From assembly GCA_002840055.1 (NCBI GenBank), contig PGZJ01000003.1, positions 405,784 through 469,783 on the forward strand: 64,000 nucleotides of DNA, given 5' to 3'. Numbering within the stretch: the stretch's first letter is position 1; the number at the start of each line of letters is the position of its first letter. Source of the stretch: Gammaproteobacteria bacterium HGW-Gammaproteobacteria-11. GTDB lineage: Bacteria; Pseudomonadota; Gammaproteobacteria; Pseudomonadales; Pseudomonadaceae. The notes under the pieces were generated by a model. The model was not told the origin of the DNA, ran no database searches, and saw nothing but the letters and a program-made list of their open reading frames with translations. Of the stretch, positions 11,003 through 18,345 are shown one piece after another. The translations under genes were made by a program, and so were the position numbers.

Positions 11003-11899
11003 ATGCGCCGCAAGATCCCCCCGACCCAGGCCCTGATCTGTTTTGAATCCTCGGCCCGACATGAAAGCTTTACCAAGGCCGCCGAGGAGCTGTCGCTGAC
11101 GCAAAGTGCGGTATGCCGGCAGATCGCCAACCTGGAGGAGTTTCTGGATGTGCAGCTGTTTCGCCGCACCCGTCGCGGCGTCAAGCTGACCGAGGCCGGC
11201 GAGACCTATAGCCGGCGTATCAGCAGCCGGCTGGATGCGGTGGAGCGCGATACCCTGTCAGTCATGGGCAACCAGGGCACCGCGACACTGGAACTGGCCG
11301 CCGTACCGACCTTCAGCACCCAGTGGCTGCTGCCGCGCCTGGGTCGCTTTCTCAAGGCCAACCCGCAGGTGTCAATCAACCTGACCAACCGCACCCGCCC
11401 CTTCCTGTTTGCCGATACCGAATTTGATGCCGCGATCTACTTTGGCGATGGCGACTGGTCCGGTACCGAGGCGCACTTTCTGATGAAGGAGTCACCGGTA
11501 CCGGTGTGCAGCCCCGACCTGATCGCGCCGCACACCCTCCTGACGGCAGAACAGATCAGCCAGATGCCCTTGCTGCAACAAAGCACCCGCCCCTACGCCT
11601 GGCGCCAGTGGTTTGCCTCACTTGATATGCGTGTTGCGCACGACCTGAACGGCACGCGACTGGAACTCTTCTCGATGCTGGCCAAGGCGGCCAAACATGG
11701 ATTGGGCGTGGCGCTGATCCCGCCCTTTCTGATTCGTGATGAACTGGACAGTGGGCAACTGATCAGCCCCTGCCCACACAGTTTCGAGAGTGATCATGCC
11801 TATCATCTGGTCATTCCGGAGCGCAAGGCGGAGTCAGCCGCCTTGACCGGGTTCCGTGATTGGCTATTGCAGGAAGCACAGACCTACCTTGAGCAATAA
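11003..11899 (+). CDS. gcdR: LysR-family transcriptional regulator, probable glutarate regulator
   Basis: The 298-residue protein has an N-terminal winged helix-turn-helix (ALICFESSARHESFTKAAEEL, LTQSAVCRQIANLEE; about residues 9-55) and a C-terminal LysR effector-binding domain starting near residue 90. It lies divergent from gcdH, the standard LysR arrangement, and the gene set matches gcdR-gcdH-gcdG in Pseudomonas, so activation of gcdHG in response to glutarate is the likely role. Start 11003 is preceded by AAAGGAG at a good distance; the longer frame from 10850 reads through repeat DNA and is not credible. Confidence 0.9.
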   Translation: MRRKIPPTQALICFESSARHESFTKAAEELSLTQSAVCRQIANLEEFLDVQLFRRTRRGVKLTEAGETYSRRISSRLDAVERDTLSVMGNQGTATLELAAVPTFSTQWLLPRLGRFLKANPQVSINLTNRTRPFLFADTEFDAAIYFGDGDWSGTEAHFLMKESPVPVCSPDLIAPHTLLTAEQISQMPLLQQSTRPYAWRQWFASLDMRVAHDLNGTRLELFSMLAKAAKHGLGVALIPPFLIRDELDSGQLISPCPHSFESDHAYHLVIPERKAESAALTGFRDWLLQEAQTYLEQ

Positions 11900-12197
11900 A
11901 CGCTGTCGCCTCAGGCAAGCAAATACGACAAATAGTCGAAATGACTCAATAAATGAGGCTTAAATACATTAAGACTCGACATGCGACATAATTTCTATTT
12001 ATGTGAACTCATTCGCAATCGAGGAAAGCTTGTGAGTATTTTTTGTGACCATATAGTCATATTCACACCATCAATCCGCAACCGGCATTGACCCGACCTC
12101 AGCCAGCACCAAGACTTGCGGCGGGTTGATGGTGTTTTCCTTCCGTGGACCATCAATAAAAACCCTGACAATAATGTATCCAATCCATGGAGTTACA
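11900..12197. other. AT-rich intergenic region before the PETase-like gene
   Basis: About 300 bp without a gene. It is clearly more AT-rich than its surroundings (TAAATACATTAAGACTC, CATAATTTCTATTTATG) and probably contains the promoter of the 12198 gene, but I can see no definite -35/-10 pair or operator. Confidence 0.4.
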
Positions 12198-13124
12198 ATG
12201 ACAACAACATTGATGTCCCGCTCTCTCTGCTCGCTGTTTGCAGCAGGCGCCCTCGCTTTCTCCGCCGCCACCATGGCATCCAACCCACCGCCCGATCCGG
12301 TCGATCCAGGCCAACCCAGCGGCTTTGAACGCGGACCCAATCCAACACTCTCGCTGGTTGAAGCAGACCGCGGCCCGTTCTCGGTCAGAAGCAACCGCGT
12401 CTCCGGCCTGGTCAGTGGCTTTGGTGGTGGCACCATTCACTACCCGACCAACACCACCGGCACCATGGCGGCGGTGGTCGTGATTCCCGGCTATATCTCT
12501 GCCGAGTCCTCGATTGAATGGTGGGGTCCAAAGCTTGCCTCCCACGGCTTTGTGGTCATGACCATCGATACCAACACCGGCTTTGATCAACCGCCAAGCC
12601 GTGCGCGTCAGATCAACAGCGCACTGGACTATCTGGTTGATCAGAACACCGAGCGCAATGGCGAAGTCGAAGGCATGATCGACACAGATCGTCTCGGCGT
12701 TATTGGCTGGTCAATGGGCGGTGGCGGCACCCTGCGCGTTGCTACAGAAGGTCGTATCAAGGCCGCCATCCCATTGGCGCCCTGGGACACCTCAAGCTGG
12801 CAGTTCCGCAATGTTCAGGCGCCTACCATGATCATTGCCTGCGAGTCAGACATTGTCGCCCCGGTCGGCAGCCACGCTTCGCCCTTCTATAACCGCCTGC
12901 CAGGCGATATCAACAAAGCCTTTGTTGAACTGGATGGCGGCAACCATTACTGCGGCAACGGCGGCGCCTCCTTCGGTCAATATGACACCGTACTGAGTCG
13001 CCTGGGCGTATCTTGGATGAAGCGTCATCTGGATAACGACACCCGCTACTCGCAGTTCCTCTGTGGCCCCAACCACGAGTCAGACCGCGAAATCTCCGAG
13101 TACCGCGGTAACTGCCCTTACTAA
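12198..13124 (+). CDS. Secreted PETase-like polyester hydrolase (cutinase-type, type II disulfide pattern)
   Basis: Alpha/beta hydrolase of the dienelactone hydrolase/cutinase-like group that includes Ideonella PETase and the P. aestusnigri polyester hydrolase PE-H. The 308-residue protein has a signal peptide ending near TMASN (residue 28) and the lipase box GWSMGG with Ser172. The rest of the triad is Asp218 (CESDIVAPV) and His250 (GGNHYC). Tyr99 (PGY) and Met173 form the likely oxyanion hole, and Trp196 lies in PLAPWD. Cys215 and Cys252 flank the active site and match the extra disulfide of PETase-type enzymes; Cys289-Cys306 is the common C-terminal disulfide. Tyr251 stands where Ideonella PETase has Ser. 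Homology is from remembered sequences; activity on PET or other polyesters is inference. ATG 12198 has GGAG 5 nt upstream; 12213 is an alternative. Confidence 0.92.
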   Translation: MTTTLMSRSLCSLFAAGALAFSAATMASNPPPDPVDPGQPSGFERGPNPTLSLVEADRGPFSVRSNRVSGLVSGFGGGTIHYPTNTTGTMAAVVVIPGYISAESSIEWWGPKLASHGFVVMTIDTNTGFDQPPSRARQINSALDYLVDQNTERNGEVEGMIDTDRLGVIGWSMGGGGTLRVATEGRIKAAIPLAPWDTSSWQFRNVQAPTMIIACESDIVAPVGSHASPFYNRLPGDINKAFVELDGGNHYCGNGGASFGQYDTVLSRLGVSWMKRHLDNDTRYSQFLCGPNHESDREISEYRGNCPY

Positions 13125-13144
13125 GCAGCAAAGTCAGTATTGAA

Positions 13145-13176
13145 ACACCGGGCTCCAGGGTCCGGCGTTTTTTATT
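13145..13176 (+). terminator. Rho-independent terminator after the PETase-like gene
   Basis: CCGGGC and GTCCGG pair around a short TCCAGG loop, followed by six T residues, 20 bp after the stop codon. It isolates the hydrolase gene from the cassette array. Confidence 0.85.
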
Positions 13177-13604
13177 GCCCGCCCCACAGCCCACCACGAC
13201 CGTAAAACCGCCCGAATAAAACCTTGGACAGTTCCCGCAACCCTGACTTACTCTCGAATACAGCAAGGGAATGCAGTCAGCCCCCGCACGACACGGACAG
13301 TCTGCCCTCCCCCCAATACAACCTGAACAGTTAACCGCGATGTGTCCAAGCTGAGGATCGGGCGGTAGCGTGTCTGCAGATTGGTTTTAGGTCTGAAGCA
13401 GCTGTGTCAGTTGGGTTAAATCATCACCACACAGGGTGATTGGCTGCACAAAATAAAGAAGTCACGCGATTACAGGTCTGGCAGACGCCATGAAACTTAA
13501 GTTTATGATTTTAAATGGAAATACCCAAAGCCCCATGGCGCAAAATAACGTGATCATAGAGAAGTCGCTGATATGTGATCATAAAGCCGTCGGTCCAATA
13601 CACT
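13177..13604. other. Gene-free stretch before the cassette array, with a possible remnant recombination site
   Basis: No convincing gene on either strand. Two related words bound the right-hand part: GTTAAATCATCACCACACAG (13415-13434) and GTTAGCATCACCACGCAG (13605-13622). Both begin with a GTT core as integron recombination sites do, so they may mark an old cassette junction or attI-like site; this is conjecture. GTGATCATA also occurs twice (13550-13558 and 13575-13583), 25 bp apart. Confidence 0.35.
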
Positions 13605-13630
13605 GTTAGCATCACCACGCAGAGAGTTTT

Positions 13631-14464
13631 ATGGCCAAGTGGAAAGAACTCAAAAAACAGATTTTGGCAGGTACAAAGGAAGATTCTCAGGGCGAGTCTA
13701 ATACCAGAGAGTTCCTGCAATCGCTGTGTGAGAGGTTCAGTGCACGAGGAAGAATCCCGCTTGGTCAACAGCATGACATGTCGAAAGAGTCGATCGGATA
13801 TATAGAGAACTTTGCCGTAGTTCCGTCAAAGAATGATAGCGACCACTGGGATTTGGTGGGCGACGTGTACTTCCACGATGTGGATATCAATGAGGCTTTG
13901 CGAGGTTTTAGCTATTCAGCGAATATCGACATGGTCGGTGATATTCAGGAAAGGACACTGGCAGCGTATCTCCCATACCCACACTACCGGGATGAGAAGC
14001 TCCTAGATGCAATATCGAGTATAGACGATGGGATCGTGGCGGGTGCCTGGAAGAAAAAGAATGCAGATCCCGCATCAGTATCTCTCATAATTTCCTTTCT
14101 CCTTTTTGCAGCATCGCCTGCATACACAAACTTCTGGAACAACAAAGTATCGCCCACGTTCAAGCGTATTCGAGAGCAGCTGGGGAAAAAGCATAAGATC
14201 GAGTTCGTGCAGGTGGCTGAAGGAGTGAGAGGAGAGAGTTTTGGTGTCTATTTCATTCCCAGCGGAGAGGATGAGGAGTTTGCTCCACTTTTGAGTCAAG
14301 TCACGGATGCGATGAACATGGTTAGAGATCACCTTGAGAGCAACGTCTTTGCTGCCGAGAAAGGTGTTCACTTGGTTAAGGTACGTTTCTCAGGTAAAGA
14401 AGGTCGTTTCGTTTTGCTGGCCGTGGAGTACCAAGATGGAAGTGTCATTAATCACTCATGCTAA
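13631..14464 (+). CDS. Hypothetical cassette protein (277 aa), one hydrophobic segment
   Basis: I do not recognise the family. The product begins MAKWKELKKQILAGTKEDSQ, is mixed-charge and soluble-looking. One hydrophobic stretch near residues 155-175 (SVSLIISFLLFAASPAY) is followed by a basic segment and a beta-rich C-terminal half. The stop codon lies inside the left core of the first attC site, as expected for a cassette gene. The start at 13631 has only a weak AGAGAG upstream. It is the first gene of the array and would be the best expressed if an attI promoter lay to the left. Confidence 0.7.
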   Translation: MAKWKELKKQILAGTKEDSQGESNTREFLQSLCERFSARGRIPLGQQHDMSKESIGYIENFAVVPSKNDSDHWDLVGDVYFHDVDINEALRGFSYSANIDMVGDIQERTLAAYLPYPHYRDEKLLDAISSIDDGIVAGAWKKKNADPASVSLIISFLLFAASPAYTNFWNNKVSPTFKRIREQLGKKHKIEFVQVAEGVRGESFGVYFIPSGEDEEFAPLLSQVTDAMNMVRDHLESNVFAAEKGVHLVKVRFSGKEGRFVLLAVEYQDGSVINHSC

Positions 14465-14536
14465 CAATCGGCTGCACGGCGACCGATTTTCCGCCGCGTT
14501 GCGGCTACAAACCGGCGCGTGAGCCGGGCGTTATGC
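14459..14536 (+). other. attC site 1
   Basis: Left core TGCTAAC overlaps the stop of the 13631 gene and right core GTTATGC is at 14530-14536. The centre has the common arm GCCGC/GCGGC around GTT with TTTTCC and TACAAA flanks. About 78 bp. Confidence 0.88.
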
Positions 14537-14552
14537 AGTTTAGGAGCTGTCG

Positions 14553-15029
14553 ATGCCAGTAGAAATTCGCCAACTTACGCCGGATGACGTCGGTCTGATG
14601 GTGGCCTTGTCGACATGCTTCGGCGAAGTGTTCAAGGACATGCACACCTATACTGAAAAACGCCCAAGTGCAGACTATCTGAAAGGTTTGCTCAGCGGTG
14701 ACTCCTTTATAGCGCTGGTGGCGCTAGAAGGCATGGATGTTGCCGGTGGCCTTGCAGCATACGAACTGAAAAAGTTTGAGCAAGAGCGCAGTGAGATCTA
14801 TATATACGACCTTGCCGTGTCATCGGAGCACCGCAGAAATGGAATAGCCACGGCTTTGATTGAGAGGCTAAAAGTGATAGCGGCTGATCGAGGCGCCTAT
14901 GTGATTTTTGTTCAGGCTGATACCGACGTCGAAGACGAGCCTGCAATCGCGCTATATACCAAGCTTGGGCTGCGAGAAGAGGTCTTACACTTTGATATTT
15001 CAGTCGAGTCCGGTGATGAAACTGCATAA
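14553..15029 (+). CDS. AAC(3)-I-family aminoglycoside 3-N-acetyltransferase
   Basis: GNAT-fold acetyltransferase that would acetylate the 3-amino group of gentamicin-type aminoglycosides using acetyl-CoA. The 158-residue protein matches remembered AAC(3)-Ia closely in the C-terminal two-thirds: [54 protein letters not shown] and [17 protein letters not shown]. Motif A of GNAT enzymes (R-R-N-G-I-A) is at about residue 94. AAC(3)-I genes are classic integron cassettes, and this one is bounded by attC1 and attC2. TAGGAG lies 6 nt before ATG 14553. The N-terminal 45 residues are more divergent, so this is a new variant and not a known clinical allele. Resistance is inferred. Confidence 0.9.
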   Translation: MPVEIRQLTPDDVGLMVALSTCFGEVFKDMHTYTEKRPSADYLKGLLSGDSFIALVALEGMDVAGGLAAYELKKFEQERSEIYIYDLAVSSEHRRNGIATALIERLKVIAADRGAYVIFVQADTDVEDEPAIALYTKLGLREEVLHFDISVESGDETA

Positions 15030-15102
15030 CAAAGCGCATCAATTCGTGCCTGTCGGGCGCCGGACGTCAGCTTCGCTGCCGCCGTTGTGCGCGGCGTTAT
15101 AA
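15024..15102 (+). other. attC site 2
   Basis: Left core GCATAAC overlaps the acetyltransferase stop codon; right end GGCGTTATAA. The middle has GCGCC/GGCGC-type arms and CTTCGCTGCCGCCG. About 79 bp. Confidence 0.87.
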
Positions 15103-15117
15103 GCCATAGGAAAACTT

Positions 15118-16071
15118 GTGAGCAGACCAACAATCCCCGCTGAAATACGACGAGCTGTTTTAGTCGAGTCTGGTCACCGCTGTGCAATTCCACGCTGTGG
15201 CCAAACCGAGTTAGATATTCATCACATAGTCCCATGGGAAACGTGCCAGAAGCACGAGTACTCAAATCTAATCGCACTATGCCCTGTCTGCCATCGGCGC
15301 GCTCACAACGGTGAAATTGATCGTAAGTCGCTATCTATCTACAAAGAAAATTTGGCTAAAGAGTTCGGGCAGCATGACTCCGGTGGTTTCGAAGCTGAAG
15401 TAGTCGAAACAAGAAGACGCATTAAAGAAATAAATCATGACACCCCTGGATTCAACTTTCAGTTTGATTTCCCTGACTTCCAGCAGCCACTTGAGCGAAT
15501 AATATCCAGAAACATTGAGGCATGGGGGTATGAACTGCTCGTCGAGTTTAGGGAGCGCCAAGACGACTATATACCGTATAAGCCAGATCAAGATGATTTT
15601 GAACTAAACGGCAAACCTCCACAAAGCACCTTGGTCGGAAAATATCACGTAATTAGACGTGACGATAAGGTTATCAGTGTTAAATACACTATCGATCGAT
15701 ATTACTCTGGTGCCGCTCACGGTGGGCGCACTATACGCGTGCAGAACTTCTGCGTGCGCCCTTTCCGCCCATTGACACTTGAATATTTATTGGGTGATTC
15801 AAGTCGCCTACCCGAACTAGCTAACCTCCTTAGAGCAAAACTAGCTGAAAATAAAAATTACGACCCCGAGTGGTTAGTCAGAGGAACTGAACCAGTCATC
15901 GAGAATTTCTCTCGATTTAACATTGAAGACTACGGATTAGTCTTTACCTTCTCTGAGTACCAGATTGACTGTTTTGCAGCGGGGGAGCAGCGTTTGTGGG
16001 TTGGATTCCATGAACTAGAAAGCTTCTGTGATCGAGGCGTGCTCAAGCAAATCGAGGCAAATGGCTTATAA
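15118..16071 (+). CDS. HNH endonuclease-domain protein with C-terminal DUF3298-like domain
   Basis: Residues 1-65 form an HNH domain with a zinc-binding set: C22 and C27, the H35-H36 core, N50, C55, C58 and H63 (pattern CAIPRCG, LDIHHIVPW, LCPVCHRRAH). After a charged linker (residues 85-115), the rest resembles DUF3298/RsiV-type domains: YSGAAHGGRT, FEIEDYGLVFTFSEYQ-like segment (NIEDYGLVFTF) and CFAAGEQRLWVGFHEL. The combination is unusual. Length 317; start codon GTG at 15118, 16 bp after the attC2 right core. The role could be DNA cleavage in defence, but no partner gene or target is apparent. Confidence 0.82.
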   Translation: MSRPTIPAEIRRAVLVESGHRCAIPRCGQTELDIHHIVPWETCQKHEYSNLIALCPVCHRRAHNGEIDRKSLSIYKENLAKEFGQHDSGGFEAEVVETRRRIKEINHDTPGFNFQFDFPDFQQPLERIISRNIEAWGYELLVEFRERQDDYIPYKPDQDDFELNGKPPQSTLVGKYHVIRRDDKVISVKYTIDRYYSGAAHGGRTIRVQNFCVRPFRPLTLEYLLGDSSRLPELANLLRAKLAENKNYDPEWLVRGTEPVIENFSRFNIEDYGLVFTFSEYQIDCFAAGEQRLWVGFHELESFCDRGVLKQIEANGL

Positions 16072-16142
16072 CAATGCGCTCAAATCGTTCGCTTCGCTCA
16101 CTGGGACCGGCTAAAGCCGGCCCCTTAGCTAATCGTTATGAA
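16066..16142 (+). other. attC site 3
   Basis: Left core TTATAAC overlaps the stop of the HNH gene; right core GTTATGA at 16136. The middle has GTTCGCTTCGCTCAC and an inner hairpin GGCCGGC-type arm (ACCGGCTAAAGCCGG). It shares its layout with attC4 and differs from attC1/7/9. Confidence 0.87.
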
Positions 16143-16156
16143 CAGCAGGTAGAGCC

Positions 16157-16789
16157 GTGATCAATTCACTACTCTCAAGGTCAGCCGAACTGGAGAGTGA
16201 GCTTTTACAATTTTTCTCACTGCCGCCTTACGACAGATCTGAAAGGATCGTATCCAGCAGGGTGATGTGCAGTATCGCTTTTGAACATGCAGAAAGTGCA
16301 AAATTGCTAATAGCTACTGGGAATTTTACATCCGCCACAGGGCTGGTTCGGCTTCAATATGAAGCTCTCACAAGGGCAATGTGGCTGCTGTACTCCGCAT
16401 CTGACCATGCAATCTCAAAGCTCATGTGCGAGCTCACCAATGAGTCCGCAGAGAAAGCCAACAAATTACCTATGCTTAGCGAAATGCTCAAAAGCCTGGA
16501 AGGCAAGGCGCCTCAAGAAGCATTAGATATGCTTATTGAATTCAAGGAGTATTCTTGGAAGCCCTTGAGCTCCTTCATTCACGGTGGCATTCATGCAATC
16601 AATCGCCACAGCAAAGGCTACCCCGAACCACTTTTAATTCAGATGCTAAAAATATCTAATGGCGTTTCGGTGATGGTCGGCATGTTGCTCGTAATACTTT
16701 CTGGCGACCCGCGGCAAAAAGGAAAAATTCCTGCAATTCAAAAAAAATATGAAGACTGCTCTCCAGAATATAAGAGTGGCTGCTCATAA
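16157..16789 (+). CDS. Hypothetical helical cassette protein (210 aa)
   Basis: No family identified with confidence; the pattern SAELESELL ... SIAFEHAESAKLLI ... RLQYEALTRAMWLLY ... SSFIHGGIHAINRH resembles uncharacterised all-helical proteins of the DUF6988 kind that occur in integrons. The conserved-looking E-A-x2-R and H-G-G-x2-A-x2-R elements could form a polar pocket. A hydrophobic segment lies near residues 170-185. Start codon GTG at 16157, 15 bp after the attC3 core. The stop is next to the left core of attC4. Function unknown. Confidence 0.72.
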   Translation: MINSLLSRSAELESELLQFFSLPPYDRSERIVSSRVMCSIAFEHAESAKLLIATGNFTSATGLVRLQYEALTRAMWLLYSASDHAISKLMCELTNESAEKANKLPMLSEMLKSLEGKAPQEALDMLIEFKEYSWKPLSSFIHGGIHAINRHSKGYPEPLLIQMLKISNGVSVMVGMLLVILSGDPRQKGKIPAIQKKYEDCSPEYKSGCS

Positions 16790-16860
16790 CAAGTGGTTCG
16801 AGTCGTTCGCTTTGCTTACTGGGACGGGCGTAGAGCCCGCCCCTCAACCAGACGTTATGC
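16784..16860 (+). other. attC site 4
   Basis: Left core TCATAAC spans the stop of the 16157 gene; right core GTTATGC at 16854. Inner arm GGGCGTAGAGCCC. The sequence is a close relative of attC3 (GTTCGCTTTGCTTACTGGGAC versus GTTCGCTTCGCTCACTGGGAC, compared as shorter words). Confidence 0.87.
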
Positions 16861-16871
16861 ACAGGTATAGC

Positions 16872-17162
16872 ATGAATAAAACATACTCAGTATGGGCACT
16901 TGAAGGCGAAAATATTGGCCACTGTATAGTTGTAGGCGAACGGCCTCTTCAATTTGCTAATGGCGAAATAGATGAAGATTGTGAAGTCAGACTTTACACC
17001 TTTGAAGCTGCATCACATGAAGAGGCAATGTCTATATATTATCTGCGGCAAGGTTGGGCACCTTATAAGCCAGAAGGTGAAGCTGCGCCTTGTCCAAACT
17101 GTGGAGCCATGCACTATCCAAAAGGGAGTGGTGAGTGCTGGCGTTGTCAGCATCATCGCTAG
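16872..17162 (+). CDS. Small cassette protein with C-terminal zinc ribbon (96 aa)
   Basis: MNKTYSVWALEGENIGHCIVVGE opens a mixed alpha/beta region of about 70 residues. The C-terminus holds a zinc-ribbon pattern C-P-N-C-G ... C-W-R-C (about residues 75-92). No named family recognised. The start at ATG 16872 lies 12 bp after the attC4 right core, normal cassette spacing; the longer frame from 16749 would run back through attC4 and is rejected. Possible nucleic-acid or protein binding through the ribbon is inference. Confidence 0.72.
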   Translation: MNKTYSVWALEGENIGHCIVVGERPLQFANGEIDEDCEVRLYTFEAASHEEAMSIYYLRQGWAPYKPEGEAAPCPNCGAMHYPKGSGECWRCQHHR

Positions 17163-17167
17163 CATTT

Positions 17168-17227
17168 GCATAACAAATGCAGGCAAGGGACGCTCCTGAC
17201 GTCGCACCCCTACTGCTGGCGTTATAT
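17168..17227 (+). other. attC site 5 (short)
   Basis: Left core GCATAAC, right core GTTATAT at 17221, with TGCAGGCA and GACGTCGC in between. At 60 bp it is the shortest site of the array and has minimal central arms. Confidence 0.8.
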
Positions 17228-17262
17228 GGTGAATCCAAGGCACACCAAGGAGATAGGTTTAC

Positions 17263-17658
17263 ATGGATGAAGGACATGAGCCCGCCATCAAGGAATTCTT
17301 CGAGGATTTTATCGCGGCGTTTTCGAGCTTCGACAGTAATCGTGTGGCCACGAAGTTCAGCCTTCCTTATATGGCTAAAGGGCCGGGTGGTGTTTGCAAT
17401 GTTTTTGACTCACGCTCCCAACTGGCAGAGTATTTTCAGTCCTACCTGGATGAGTATCACTCGCAAGGGTGCCGTGAATGTCGCTACTCCAACCTTGCTC
17501 TAAATTGGCTTGGTTCTGAATGCTTGGTTGCCTCTGTAACCTGGAATCTGTTGGATGCGTCGGGCATATCAGTCACCTCGTGGTCAGAGTCGTATATGCT
17601 GGCTTTTGCAAACGGTAGAGCCTTAGCTTTTGCTACTGTAGACCACGTCGGGAAATAG
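17263..17658 (+). CDS. NTF2-like (SnoaL/DUF4440-type) cassette protein
   Basis: The 131-residue protein has the cystatin-like NTF2 layout: a long N-terminal helix (AIKEFFEDFIAAFSSFD), then a short strand and helix (SRSQLAEYFQSYLDEY), then antiparallel strands (CLVASVTWNLLDASGISVTSWSESYML and GRALAFATVDHV). Such proteins act as small-molecule enzymes or binding proteins; no catalytic residues can be assigned. AAGGAG lies 10 bp before ATG 17263. It lies between attC5 and the degenerate attC6. Confidence 0.75.
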   Translation: MDEGHEPAIKEFFEDFIAAFSSFDSNRVATKFSLPYMAKGPGGVCNVFDSRSQLAEYFQSYLDEYHSQGCRECRYSNLALNWLGSECLVASVTWNLLDASGISVTSWSESYMLAFANGRALAFATVDHVGK

Positions 17659-17680
17659 AGTATGTGGTTGGGTTCTGGCT

Positions 17681-17787
17681 CACATAACCAGTCATTCCAG
17701 CTCGTTCCGGCCCTAACGGGCCTCCACCGGACGCCCTTTTCTCCGCTTCGCTGCGTAAAGGTCGTCGCTGAATATTGGCGTCGCGGA
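17681..17787 (+). other. attC site 6, degenerate right core
   Basis: Left core ACATAAC at 17682-17688 is 23 bp after the stop codon. The body (GGCCCTAACGGGCC inner hairpin, CTCCGCTTCGCTGCG) is attC-like, but the expected GTTRRRY core reads GTCGCGG at 17780. This site is probably poor or inactive for recombination, which would lock the 17263 and 17804 genes together. Confidence 0.6.
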
Positions 17788-17803
17788 TCCGCAGGAGGAA
17801 AGC

Positions 17804-18226
17804 ATGGATTCTAAAACCGAGCACCGTGGTACTTGTCTTTGCGGTGCAGTCCGAATTACAGCTAAGACAAAGAGCAATAGCATCGGAGCTTGTCACTGCA
17901 CGATGTGCCGAAAATGGGGTGGTGGTCCGCTTTTCGCAGCCGAGTGTGACAGTGACGTAAACCTTGAAGGTGTCGAGCATATATCCACCTTTAGCTCTTC
18001 AGAGTGGGCTGAGCGCGGCTTCTGTCAAGTATGCGGCACGCACCTGTTTTACCGCTTAAAGCAAGAAGGACACTACGCGATCCCTGTTGGGCTCTTTAAT
18101 GACGGCGATCAGTGGCGTCTCGTTGAACAAATATTTATTGACCAAAAGCCTTCGTTCTACTCGTTTACGCAAAACACGAAAGATCTTACCGGCGAAGAGG
18201 TTTTTGCCCAGTATTCGGGAAAATAA
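17804..18226 (+). CDS. GFA-fold protein (glutathione-dependent formaldehyde-activating family)
   Basis: Zinc protein with the Gfa cysteine set: C-L-C-G-A near residue 11, C-H-C-x2-C-R-K near residue 31 and C-x2-C-G near residue 72, in a 140-residue domain of normal family size. Although named after glutathione-formaldehyde activation, most members have no proven activity. GAGGAAAG precedes ATG 17804. A second GFA gene occurs outside the array at 34400 but is clearly divergent, so this is not a recent duplicate. Confidence 0.88.
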   Translation: MDSKTEHRGTCLCGAVRITAKTKSNSIGACHCTMCRKWGGGPLFAAECDSDVNLEGVEHISTFSSSEWAERGFCQVCGTHLFYRLKQEGHYAIPVGLFNDGDQWRLVEQIFIDQKPSFYSFTQNTKDLTGEEVFAQYSGK

Positions 18227-18246
18227 GTCTAAGTGGGAGTCGAGTT

Positions 18247-18330
18247 GCATAACACGACCAGGCACAGCGACAGCTTTTCCGTTGCGGCTTCGCCTTCACT
18301 ACAAAACCGCGCGTGCTGCGGGCGTTATAC
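18247..18330 (+). other. attC site 7
   Basis: Left core GCATAAC 20 bp after the GFA stop; right core GTTATAC at 18324. Inner arm TTTTCCGTTGCGGCTTCGCC with ACTACAAAA on the other side, similar to attC1. About 84 bp. Confidence 0.87.
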
Positions 18331-18345
18331 CTGAGAGTAACCTTG

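Noticed and set aside
11900..12197. Possible small RNA in the AT-rich region before the PETase-like gene
   Set aside because: No terminator hairpin or convincing promoter pair was visible to support it.
16749..16871. In-frame upstream extension of the zinc-ribbon cassette gene
   Set aside because: It would translate through attC4; cassette genes start after the right core.
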